Part shown: one piece after another, positions 1 through 7,187 of the stretch
Layout: every line of letters begins with the position of its first letter
Position numbering within the stretch: the stretch's first letter is position 1
Origin: DATAQC01 sp038238185
GTDB taxonomy: Bacteria > Actinomycetota > Acidimicrobiia > Acidimicrobiales > AC-14
Direction of reading: 5' to 3'
DNA: 64,000 nucleotides
Assembly (NCBI GenBank): GCA_038238185.1
Contig: JBBRXY010000005.1
Coordinates: 1-64,000, forward strand
The notes under the pieces: model-generated
Databases searched by the model: none
Seen by the model: the letters and a program-made list of their open reading frames with translations, nothing else
Told to the model about the DNA's origin: nothing
Made by a program: the position numbers and the translations under genes

Positions 1-65
1 GCTCCCTCGTCCATCCGGGTCACCCTACCGTGGGTGCCCATCACCCCGAGGTCGTTGGGACCCCG

Positions 66-71
66 TACCAT
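66..71 (+). promoter_or_regulatory. -10 element of the Rrf2 gene (leaderless)
   Basis: TACCAT fits the actinobacterial TAnnnT hexamer and is followed by 7 nt of G and then a GTG. Transcription would start at or next to the GTG, so the mRNA is probably leaderless. No convincing -35 is visible. Confidence 0.5.
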
Positions 72-78
72 GGGGGGG

Positions 79-531
79 GTGAGAGTCTCGACCAGAGGCG
101 ACTACGCCAGCCGGGCCCTTCTCTCGTTGGCCCTGCACGGGGAGAACGGCACACCCACGTCGGTGCGCGACATCGCCGAGCGAACGGGTCTCCCCCAGCC
201 CTACCTGGAACAGATCCTCCTGGCTCTCAAGGGGGCCGGCCTGGTTCGTTCCAAGCGGGGGGTGGGCGGCGGCTACGTGCTGGCCCGCCCGGCTGCCGAG
301 ATCACCCTCAGCGCCATTGTCAGTGCCGTCGACGGGCCGATCGTGGCCGGCGACTTCGGCGAGCCCCATCAGAACGGCGCCTGTGACCACGAGGGCCAGT
401 GCGTCCTGCTCAGCGTGTGGGCCGACGTGGGCGAGCACATGCGCCATCATCTCGACTCGTTCACCCTGGCCGACATGACCAACCGGGTGAAGAACACCCA
501 GGCCCGGATGTCGTCACCCATCCTGACGTAG
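79..531 (+). CDS. Rrf2-family transcriptional regulator
   Basis: This is a 150-residue Rrf2-type winged-helix regulator. It begins MRVSTRGDYASRALL, the usual Rrf2 N-terminus, followed by the DNA-binding helix segment (IAERTGLPQPYLEQIL) and the wing (KRGVGGGYVLARP). Rrf2 proteins such as IscR, NsrR and RsrR sense Fe-S status, nitric oxide or redox through three cysteines. Here only two are present, spaced C-x5-C near residues 115-121, and the third position is Trp, so cluster binding is uncertain. I chose GTG at 79 because the homologous region starts there and a TAnnnT box lies 7 nt upstream; in-frame starts at 34 and 70 would only add an unconserved tail. It is a lone gene convergent with the next one, so its targets cannot be read from context. 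Confidence 0.88.
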   Translation: MRVSTRGDYASRALLSLALHGENGTPTSVRDIAERTGLPQPYLEQILLALKGAGLVRSKRGVGGGYVLARPAAEITLSAIVSAVDGPIVAGDFGEPHQNGACDHEGQCVLLSVWADVGEHMRHHLDSFTLADMTNRVKNTQARMSSPILT

Positions 532-563
532 ACAGAGGTGCCCGGACTGCGGCGCCGCCTCTG

Positions 564-1307
564 CTACGACGGGCGGGTGGGCGGGTCGTTGGCCTTGGCT
601 GTCTCCTCCGGCCGCAGGCCCCGGATGGCGGTGCCCGGCGCGACCACCCCGGGCGGCGCCACGTCGACGAGGCGAACCTGACCCGACCCGCCCAGCACCT
701 GGAGGGCCGACGACGGGGCTTCCACGACCACGCCGAACACCAGGGGGCCGTCGGGAGTGACGCCGTCGAGAAGCTTGTTCAGGCGGGCGATCTCGTCCTG
801 GTAGAAGGCCTTGAACTGGGGATCGTCGACCGTGGGCACGAGCGACTTCATCTCGTCGCGGTCACTGCGCTTGTCGGCCACCTGGCCGTTCACCCAGTCG
901 GTCATCGACCCGGTCACGACCGCGGGTAGCCCGCCCGGAACGGCAGCCAGGAGGCCGACCACCTTGGCCTGGCCGACGGCCCCCCGAGCCTGGACCTCGC
1001 TGGCATAGTCCGGGAGCGACACCACAGCCGTGCGGTTGCCGGTGGCCGCGGCCAGGGCCGTCGAGCGGCTTGACAGGTAGCCGGCGACGACGTCACCCGG
1101 CTGGGGCCCGAGCCCGCTGGACAGCGTGCCGGCGTCTTTGGCGACCACGGTAGGCGTGCTCTTTCCGGGCCAATGGGTGATGGTGACGGCCAGCAGGCCG
1201 CCGAGGCCCACCACGATCAGGCTGGCGGCGAACAGGAGCAGTATCCGGCGGGCGGCGGTGTCGTCTTCGGTGCTGACCGGGAATCGGGGATCAGTGGAGA
1301 AGCTCAC
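564..1307 (-). CDS. Single-pass membrane protein of unknown function
   Basis: I do not recognise this family. The product is about 247 residues, with a short cytoplasmic N-terminus, one strongly hydrophobic segment at roughly residues 23-45 (ILLLFAASLIVVGLGGLLAV) and a long extracytoplasmic domain without cysteines. The GTG at 1307 overlaps the 3' end of rluD by 17 bp, so it is probably translationally coupled as the last gene of the traR-lspA-rluD operon. A longer in-frame start at 1439 exists but would lie deep inside rluD. The gene ends 30 bp from the convergent Rrf2 gene. Its linkage to lspA hints at an envelope role, but nothing in the sequence shows it. Confidence 0.6.
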   Translation of the reverse strand: MSFSTDPRFPVSTEDDTAARRILLLFAASLIVVGLGGLLAVTITHWPGKSTPTVVAKDAGTLSSGLGPQPGDVVAGYLSSRSTALAAATGNRTAVVSLPDYASEVQARGAVGQAKVVGLLAAVPGGLPAVVTGSMTDWVNGQVADKRSDRDEMKSLVPTVDDPQFKAFYQDEIARLNKLLDGVTPDGPLVFGVVVEAPSSALQVLGGSGQVRLVDVAPPGVVAPGTAIRGLRPEETAKANDPPTRPS

Positions 1308-2235
1308 GCACTTCCTCGAGGTCGGACGGCAAGGGCGAGGTCCAGCTCCGGCGCTCGCCGGTTGCCGGGTGGTCGAAGCCGAGCTCGAAGGCATGCAGAA
1401 ACGGCCGGCTGACCTGTAGTTGCGGGCGTGCCCCACCATACCGGACGTCCCCCACCACCGGGTGGCCGATGGCGGCCAGGTGCACCCGTACCTGATGGGT
1501 CCGGCCCGTCTCCAGCCCGCAGGCCACGAGGGTGACCGGAGCCGGCTCGTCGTGGCGGGACATCACCTCGTACCGGGTTCGAGCCTCCCGCCCGTCGGCC
1601 GACACGGCCATCTGCGTGCGGTCCCGCTGGGAACGGCCCACCGGTGCGTCGATGAGGCCGACGGGGGCCTCCACCCGTCCCCAGACCAGGGCCAGGTACC
1701 GGCGGCCCACCGTGCGCGCCGCCAGTTGAGCGACGAGAGAGGTGTACGCCGACGGCGTCCGGGCCACGACGAGCAGGCCCGAGGTGCCGGCATCGAGGCG
1801 GTGGACGATGCCCGGCCGGAGGGGCTGGCCCACGCCGGCGATCTCCGGCCAACGGGACACCAGGCCGTTGACGAGCGTGCCCGTGGGATGACCGGCACCG
1901 GGATGGACGATGAGCCCGGCGGGCTTGTCGACCACGATCACCTGGTCGTCGCACGCCACGACGGCCACCTCGACGCTCGGGTCTGGCTCGACCCCGGTCG
2001 GCTCGGTCGAGCGGGACAGGTCGACCTCGATGACGTCGCCTTCGACCACCCGGTACGCCCGCACCGCCGCCACCTTCCCGCTCAGGTGCACGCCGCCGGA
2101 GGTCACCAGCTCGGCCACCTGACGGCGCGAAAGGTCCCAGAGAAGGGCGATGACGCGGTCGAGACGTTCGCCGGCGAGGGTCGGGGTGACCTCGGCCTGC
2201 GCCCGCTGGGTGCCGGCTGCCGGGTCCGGGCTCAT
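1291..2235 (-). CDS. rluD: RluD/RluA-family 23S rRNA pseudouridine synthase
   Basis: The 314-residue product has an N-terminal S4 RNA-binding domain (GERLDRVIALLWDLSRRQV) and a pseudouridine synthase domain with the motif HRLDAGTSGLLVVAR, whose Asp is the catalytic nucleophile of the RluA/RluD family. RluD modifies helix 69 of 23S rRNA; the exact target here is inferred from the family and the usual lspA-rluD neighbourhood. The start is the ATG at 2235, whose A is shared with the last base of the lspA stop codon (TGATG), so the two genes are coupled. Its length is normal for the family. Confidence 0.92.
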   Translation of the reverse strand: MSPDPAAGTQRAQAEVTPTLAGERLDRVIALLWDLSRRQVAELVTSGGVHLSGKVAAVRAYRVVEGDVIEVDLSRSTEPTGVEPDPSVEVAVVACDDQVIVVDKPAGLIVHPGAGHPTGTLVNGLVSRWPEIAGVGQPLRPGIVHRLDAGTSGLLVVARTPSAYTSLVAQLAARTVGRRYLALVWGRVEAPVGLIDAPVGRSQRDRTQMAVSADGREARTRYEVMSRHDEPAPVTLVACGLETGRTHQVRVHLAAIGHPVVGDVRYGGARPQLQVSRPFLHAFELGFDHPATGERRSWTSPLPSDLEEVRELLH

Positions 2236-2720
2236 CACGATGACTGGGTCCGCCAACCCGACCACAGCAGGATCAGGCAGCCACAGGTTATGGCGGCGTC
2301 GGCCAGGTTGAACACCGGCCACCACCGGAGGTCGACGAAGTCGACGACGGCGCCGCGGAGCAGCCCGGGCGAGCGGACCAGGCGGTCGACGAGATTGCCG
2401 AGAGCCCCACCCAGCACCAGGCCGGCAGCCAGGGCCAGGCCCGGGCGCGCCATGACGTCGGCGCGAGCCACGAGCGCCACCACCAGGACCAGCGCCCCGA
2501 CAGCCAGGAAGGGCACGAGGGCTCCGCCCAGGCCGAAGGCGCCCGCGGTGTTGCGGGTGAGGTTGAAGCGCACGGGGCCGACGATGTCGACCGGCCCGTC
2601 GGCCAGGCGGTGCATCGCCCACGCCTTGGTCACCTGGTCGAGCACCACCACCGTCGCGGCCACGCCGAGAAGAACGCCGGCGCGTCGCGCCCACCCCGGC
2701 TCGCCCCGCGTGCTGCCCAA
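2235..2720 (-). CDS. lspA: Lipoprotein signal peptidase (signal peptidase II)
   Basis: LspA cleaves signal peptides from prolipoproteins after lipid attachment. The 161-residue protein has four membrane segments and both catalytic regions: GNLVDR (first Asp) and VVDFVDLRWWPVFNLADAAI (second Asp in NLAD). DQVTKAW after the first membrane helix is also typical. The start is a problem. The only start codon upstream of helix 1 is a TTG at 2720 with no clear ribosome-binding site, and it lies directly below a 30-bp repeat array. The frame stays open through that array, encoding a Gly/Pro/Ser-rich 10-residue repeat, but no ATG, GTG or TTG precedes it. Either TTG is used or the array has separated the gene from its original start. 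It lies between traR and rluD, the common actinobacterial order. Confidence 0.88.
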   Translation of the reverse strand: MGSTRGEPGWARRAGVLLGVAATVVVLDQVTKAWAMHRLADGPVDIVGPVRFNLTRNTAGAFGLGGALVPFLAVGALVLVVALVARADVMARPGLALAAGLVLGGALGNLVDRLVRSPGLLRGAVVDFVDLRWWPVFNLADAAITCGCLILLWSGWRTQSS

Positions 2721-2730
2721 GGAGCCGCTC

Positions 2731-2879
2731 GGCCCCGGTTCTCCCGCCGGGGGGCCGCTCTGACCCTGTGTCCCGCTCGGGGGGCCGCTCTGGCCCTGTG
2801 TCCCGCTCGGGGGGCCGCTCCGGGCCTGTTCTCCCGTGAGGGCCTGATCGGGCCCTGTGTCCCGCTCGGGGGGCCGCTT
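2731..2879. repeat. 30-bp tandem repeat array (family R30, locus 1)
   Basis: Five consecutive units of 30, 30, 30, 29 and 30 bp fill most of the gap between traR and lspA. The core of the unit is CCTGTGTCCCGCTCGGGGGG followed by CCGCTC. The fourth unit (2821-2849) is the most diverged. The same unit recurs at 52280-52339, inside a ROK kinase gene. On the minus strand the lspA frame reads through it as SGPPSGTQGQ repeats. Confidence 0.85.
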
Positions 2880-2904
2880 GGGCCCGGCGCGGGTCTGGTC
2901 GGCG

Positions 2905-3408
2905 TCAGCGACGCGACAGCCCCCCGCTCTTGCATCCGACGCACAACGTGGCCGACGGCATGGCCTTCAGGCGGGCCCGGGGGATGGGCTGGCCGCACCG
3001 CTCACAGGTGCCGTAGGTGCCCCGGTCGATCTTGGCCAGGGCCACGTCGACGTCGTCGGCGGAGGCCCGGGCCTGAGCCGACAGGGCCAGGTCGCGCTCG
3101 CGCTCCACGTTGACGGTGGCACCCTCGCCGGACTCCTCGTCGAACTGGGTGTCGCCGGGCTCCATCTCCTCGGCCAGTTGCTCGGCCTCTGCCCGCAGCG
3201 ACTCGGCTTGGCGCAGTGATGCCTCCCGCTCGCTGAGCAGGAGCGCCCGCTGGTCCTCAAGAAAGCGGTCAGTGGCCGAGGCCCCACCCTTGGTGGCGCT
3301 GGCGGCCGACGGCGTGCGTGGTCGGCGCGGGGCTTTGACCGCGGCGGTCGTGGCGCGGGCAGCAGTCGGCTGCTTCGATGCGACTGCAGTCTTCGTTCGC
3401 TTCGGCAT
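2905..3408 (-). CDS. TraR/DksA-type zinc-finger protein with basic N-terminal tail
   Basis: The 167-residue product ends in a C4 zinc finger (C135-x2-C138 and C156-x2-C159) preceded by a predicted coiled coil (about residues 47-85), as in DksA/TraR proteins that enter the RNA polymerase secondary channel. The coiled-coil tip lacks an obvious DksA-type acidic pair, so direct polymerase control is not assured. The first ~45 residues are a Lys/Arg/Ala/Thr-rich basic tail that ordinary DksA proteins lack and that resembles histone-H1-like sequence. It is the first gene of the traR-lspA-rluD group. This location, near ileS and lspA, is conserved in many actinobacteria. Confidence 0.85.
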   Translation of the reverse strand: MPKRTKTAVASKQPTAARATTAAVKAPRRPRTPSAASATKGGASATDRFLEDQRALLLSEREASLRQAESLRAEAEQLAEEMEPGDTQFDEESGEGATVNVERERDLALSAQARASADDVDVALAKIDRGTYGTCERCGQPIPRARLKAMPSATLCVGCKSGGLSRR

Positions 3409-3502
3409 GGCGCACCGGCTTGGTCTCGAGGGGGGTGGAAGAGATGACGGCGAACTCAGACGGCGGGCTCCGAAGGGGCCGCACGGTGACCTCGGAGCCG
3501 CG

Positions 3503-3508
3503 CATTCT
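3503..3508 (-). promoter_or_regulatory. Putative extended -10 for traR-lspA-rluD
   Basis: Reading the minus strand, TGCTAGAAT contains both a TGn extension and the TAnnnT hexamer TAGAAT, an AT-rich island in GC-rich sequence. It lies in the gap between the DUF167 gene and traR. It would give a 5' leader of about 85-90 nt before the traR ATG, unlike the many leaderless genes nearby. Confidence 0.45.
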
Positions 3509-3524
3509 AGCAGGCGTCGGTGTC

Positions 3525-3875
3525 TTACCTGCGCCCGATCGGACGGTTTTCCGGACCCGAGCCACCCGCTCCACCACCCACGATTCGCTCCAACTGTCGC
3601 CGAAAATCGTCGAGGTCGACACCGGTGACCTTGAAGCGCTTCTCCCGGCCCTTAGCCCCGCCGACGAGCTCGACGGCGGTGGCCGCGAAGGTGTCGGCCA
3701 ACAGGGTTGCGCAGGCCTCGTTGGCCCGCCCTCCTTCGGGCGGCACGGCCACCCGAACCTTGAGGGCCTGCCCATGTCGGCCCACCACGGCCGTGCGACC
3801 GGCGCCGGGCTGGAGGTGCACATTGAGCACCACGGCATCATCGCCAGCGGTGGTGTACAGCTCGTCGACGTCCAT
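3525..3875 (-). CDS. DUF167 (YggU-family) protein
   Basis: This is a 116-residue protein of the DUF167/YggU family, small alpha/beta proteins of unknown function. The family core is visible: VHLQPGAGRTAVVG, LKVRVAVPPEGGRANEA and LVGGAKGREKRFKVTG. The family usually has about 90-100 residues and this one adds a short Gly/Arg-rich C-terminus. The ATG at 3875-3873 touches the edge of a palindromic element (3875-3970), so the element itself forms the 5' flank of the gene. In other genomes yggU is often linked to yggS-yggT, which also lie in this window. Confidence 0.85.
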   Translation of the reverse strand: MDVDELYTTAGDDAVVLNVHLQPGAGRTAVVGRHGQALKVRVAVPPEGGRANEACATLLADTFAATAVELVGGAKGREKRFKVTGVDLDDFRRQLERIVGGGAGGSGPENRPIGRR

Positions 3876-3970
3876 GAGGGTCAGAAGATCACTTCTTGTG
3901 CATTGTGATGGGCAAACTCACCTCGAAGGTGGCTCATGGAATGTACAGGCAGCTATCTCTCTGACCCATA
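3875..3970. repeat. Palindromic element PE, copy A
   Basis: GGGTCAG at 3878 and CTGACCC at 3967 bound an imperfect inverted repeat. Outer arms are about 28 bp and the inner segment about 35 bp. The inner part starts GTGATGGGCAA and contains GGTGGCTCA, closely matching copy C. The arms are the most decayed of the three copies. It occupies most of the divergent gap between the DUF167 gene and ileS and is clearly less GC-rich than its surroundings. Confidence 0.75.
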
Positions 3971-4013
3971 GGGCTTTCTAGCCCGTCCGACGGTCGTGCG
4001 GTCGACTGGGCCG

Positions 4014-4019
4014 TATCGT
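4014..4019 (+). promoter_or_regulatory. -10 element of ileS
   Basis: TATCGT lies 8 nt before the ileS GTG, so ileS is probably leaderless or nearly so. This leaves no room for a T-box leader, which controls ileS in many other actinobacteria. Confidence 0.5.
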
Positions 4020-4027
4020 AAGGCCCC

Positions 4028-7000
4028 GTGCCCTTCGGACCCGTCGACAGCCAGGTCAACTTCGTCGCCCTCGAGGAACGGGTGCTCGACCGCTGGCGCG
4101 CCTCGGGGTTGGCGGCCGAGGTCGGCCGGTACCGGGCCGGTGGCCCGCCGTGGGTGTTCTACGAAGGACCGCCCACGGCCAATGGCCGGCCCGGTCTCCA
4201 CCACGTGTGGGCCCGCGCCTTCAAGGACCTGTTTCCCCGGTTCCGCACCATGGCCGGCTACGACGTCCCCCGCAAGGGGGGCTGGGACTGTCACGGGCTC
4301 CCCGTGGAGATCGAGGTGGAGAAGGAGCTCGGCTTCACCCGGAAGGGCCAGATCGAGGAGTACGGGATCGGGCGCTTCAACGAGCACTGCCGGGAGTCGG
4401 TCCGTCGCTACGTGCACGACTGGGCCGCCCTGACCGAGCGCTCGGGCGTCTGGATCGACACCGACAACGCCTACTGGACGATGTCCGACGACTACGTGGA
4501 ATCGGTCTGGTGGCTGGTGAAGCGCCTCCACGACGAGGGCCTCCTCTACGAGGGCCACCGGGTAAGCCCCTACTGCCCTCGCTGCGGAACCGCCCTGTCG
4601 TCGCACGAGCTGGGCCAACCCGGCGCCTACCGCGACATCACCGACGCGTCCGCCTACGTCCGCTTCCCGTTGGTGGACGCCGATGCCGACCTGGCCGTGT
4701 GGACGACCACCCCGTGGACCCTCGTGTCCAACGTGGCCGCAGCGGTGGGGCCCGACATCAGCTACGTCCAGGTGGCCGATCCGGCCGGCGGACGCGATCT
4801 TGTTCTGGCCGAAGCCCGGGCCCACGCCGTGGTCGGCGAGGGTGCCGAGGTGCGAGGCCGATTCACCGGCACCGACCTGGCCGGCCGCCGCTACCGACGG
4901 CCCTTCGAGCTCGTCGAGGTCGACGATCGTGCCTCGGTCGTGGTCACGGCCGATTTCGTCACCACCGACGACGGCACGGGCATCGTCCACCTGGCTCCGG
5001 CCTTCGGGGTCGACGACATGGAAGCCGCCCGGCAGTGGAACCTGCCCGTCGTGAACCCCGTGCTCGCCGACGGCACCTTCGACGAGCGGGTGGCCCCGTG
5101 GGCCGGGCGACGGGTGAAGGAGACCGACAAGGAGGTCATCGCCGACCTGGCCGTCCGGGGGCTGCTCCTGAGGGAGGAGCCATACCTTCACGCCTATCCC
5201 CACTGCTGGCGCTGCGGCACCGCCCTGCTCTACTGGGCCAAGACCTCGTGGTTCGTCCGGACCTCGGAGCGCCAGGCCGACCTCCTGCGGGAGAACGAGC
5301 GGGTGACCTGGTACCCCGACCACATCAAGCACGGTCGCTTCGGTGACTGGTTGGAGAACAACGTCGACTGGGCTCTGTCCCGCGACCGCTACTGGGGCAC
5401 TCCCCTGCCCATGTGGCGTTGCCCCGACGGCCACGACACCTGCGTGGGCTCCGTCGACGAGCTCCGGCGCCTGGCCGGGCGCGATCTCGACCGTCTCGAC
5501 CTCCACCGTCCCGCCGTCGACGACGTGGAGATCGCCTGCCCTGCGCCCGGCTGCGGGTTGGTGGGCCGTCGTCTGGCGCCCGTGCTCGACGCCTGGTTCG
5601 ACTCCGGATCCATGCCCTCCGCCCAGCACCACTTCCCCTTCGAGGGGGCAACCGGGCAAACCCCCACGGCCTTCCCCGCCGATTTCATCTGCGAGGCGAT
5701 CGACCAGACCAGGGGCTGGTTCTACTCGCTCCTCGCCGTCAATACCCTCGTGTTCGGGAGCACGCCGTTCCGCAACGTGGTGTGCCTGGCCCACATCGTC
5801 GACGCCGACGGTCAGAAGATGTCGAAGAGCAAGGGCAACGTCATCGATCCCTGGGACGTCATCGGCGCCCACGGATCCGATGCCCTGCGCTGGTACTTCT
5901 TCTCCGCCGGGTCGCCGTGGACCAGCCGGCGGGTCTACGAGGACGGCATCCGCGAGGCCGCCCGCCGGACCCTCGTCACCTTGTGGAACGTGTTCGCCTT
6001 CTTCGCCACCTACGCCGACATCGACGGCTGGACCCCCGTCGGCGAAGAGGCACCGATCGCGCCCACCGACCACCTGCTGGATCGATGGGTGCTGGCCCGT
6101 CTCGCCGAGACGGTGGCGTCGGTCACCGAGGCGATGACCGACTTCGACGCCCTGGGTGCGACGACGACGCTCGCCGAGTTCGTCGATGATCTGTCGAACT
6201 GGTACGTCCGTCGCTCGCGGCCCCGGTTCTGGGGAGCCACCGCAGACGGGACCTCCGCCCACGCCACCCTGCACCGGTGCCTGGTGACCACGGCGCAGCT
6301 CCTCGCCCCCTTCTGCCCGTTCGTGGCCGACGAGCTCTACGTCACCCTCACCGGCGAGACGTCGGTGCATCTCAGCGACTGGCCGGGCCGCTCGGACCCA
6401 GACGGCGCGGTCATCGCCCAGATGGCAGCCACCCGGCGCCTGGTCGGCCTGGGGCGGGCGGCGCGTAGCGAGGCCCAGGCCCGGGTCCGCCAGCCCCTAC
6501 GCCGGGCCTTCCTGCTGCACCCCGAGGTCGAGCTCACCGACGAGGTGCGGCGGGAGATCGCCGACGAGCTCAACGTGAAGGAGCTCGAGGAGGTCACGTC
6601 GCTGGCCGAGCTCATGACCTGGCGGGTGGTCCCCAACTTCCGGGCGCTCGGGCCCCGGCTCGGGCCCCGGGTGAACGACGTCAAGGCCGCCCTCGCCGGC
6701 GTCGACGGCGCCGAGGTGCGCAACTTGTTGGAGACCCAGGGCTGGTTCGAGGTGGCGGGCGAACGGCTGGGCCCCGAAGACGTGGAGGTCCGAGCCGACC
6801 GTCACGAGGAGCTGGCCCTGGCCCAGGACGGTGGGTGGGCGGTAGCCCTCGACCTGGAGCTCGACGAAGCCCTCGAACGCGAGGGGACGGCGCGGGAGCT
6901 GATCCGGGCTCTCAACGACCTGCGCAAGCGGTTGGACCTGGCTCTCACCGATCGGATCGACCTCGTCGTCGCCGCTCCCGCCGGCGGGCGAGTCGCGGCC

Positions 7001-7135
7001 GCCATCGACGCCCATGGCGAGTGGTTGGCGGCCGAGGTCCTGGCCACCCGACTGGCCGTGGACGATGTCACCGACGGACACGCCATCGACGTCGATGGCG
7101 AGGCCCTCGTGGTGAAGCTGGAAATCAGCGGCTGA
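4028..7135 (+). CDS. ileS: Isoleucyl-tRNA synthetase
   Basis: IleRS charges tRNA(Ile) and edits mischarged valine. The 1,035-residue class I synthetase has the HIGH-type signature as GLHH in PTANGRPGLHHVWAR, the KMSKS loop (DGQKMSKSKGNVIDP), an editing domain containing TTPWTLVSN and a large anticodon-binding C-terminus. Its length and the PYCPRCGTALSS segment fit the eukaryote-like (type 2) IleRS common in actinobacteria, a group often insensitive to mupirocin. It starts with GTG at 4028, as the conserved N-terminal helix (FVALEERVLDRWRASG) follows at once. It is alone on the plus strand, flanked by a palindromic element upstream and a small hairpin downstream. Confidence 0.97.
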   Translation: MPFGPVDSQVNFVALEERVLDRWRASGLAAEVGRYRAGGPPWVFYEGPPTANGRPGLHHVWARAFKDLFPRFRTMAGYDVPRKGGWDCHGLPVEIEVEKELGFTRKGQIEEYGIGRFNEHCRESVRRYVHDWAALTERSGVWIDTDNAYWTMSDDYVESVWWLVKRLHDEGLLYEGHRVSPYCPRCGTALSSHELGQPGAYRDITDASAYVRFPLVDADADLAVWTTTPWTLVSNVAAAVGPDISYVQVADPAGGRDLVLAEARAHAVVGEGAEVRGRFTGTDLAGRRYRRPFELVEVDDRASVVVTADFVTTDDGTGIVHLAPAFGVDDMEAARQWNLPVVNPVLADGTFDERVAPWAGRRVKETDKEVIADLAVRGLLLREEPYLHAYPHCWRCGTALLYWAKTSWFVRTSERQADLLRENERVTWYPDHIKHGRFGDWLENNVDWALSRDRYWGTPLPMWRCPDGHDTCVGSVDELRRLAGRDLDRLDLHRPAVDDVEIACPAPGCGLVGRRLAPVLDAWFDSGSMPSAQHHFPFEGATGQTPTAFPADFICEAIDQTRGWFYSLLAVNTLVFGSTPFRNVVCLAHIVDADGQKMSKSKGNVIDPWDVIGAHGSDALRWYFFSAGSPWTSRRVYEDGIREAARRTLVTLWNVFAFFATYADIDGWTPVGEEAPIAPTDHLLDRWVLARLAETVASVTEAMTDFDALGATTTLAEFVDDLSNWYVRRSRPRFWGATADGTSAHATLHRCLVTTAQLLAPFCPFVADELYVTLTGETSVHLSDWPGRSDPDGAVIAQMAATRRLVGLGRAARSEAQARVRQPLRRAFLLHPEVELTDEVRREIADELNVKELEEVTSLAELMTWRVVPNFRALGPRLGPRVNDVKAALAGVDGAEVRNLLETQGWFEVAGERLGPEDVEVRADRHEELALAQDGGWAVALDLELDEALEREGTARELIRALNDLRKRLDLALTDRIDLVVAAPAGGRVAAAIDAHGEWLAAEVLATRLAVDDVTDGHAIDVDGEALVVKLEISG

Positions 7136-7140
7136 AGTCA

Positions 7141-7155
7141 GGGGACCGAGTCCCC
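7141..7155. terminator. Hairpin between convergent ileS and the 7188 gene
   Basis: GGGGAC-CGA-GTCCCC forms a perfect 6-bp stem just after the ileS stop codon, with no T-run. It could serve either strand. Confidence 0.35.
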
Positions 7156-7187
7156 GCGACGACTACACGGGTGCCCGCCGCCAGAGT

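Noticed and set aside
3876..4027. T-box riboswitch upstream of ileS
   Set aside because: No T-box consensus (AGGGTGGNACCGCG) and no room; the gap holds a palindromic element and a -10 hexamer next to the GTG.
3953..6370. 805-codon open frame antisense to ileS
   Set aside because: Composition-driven shadow frame in high-GC DNA. The opposite strand carries a complete IleRS with all motifs; the antisense product shows no domain.
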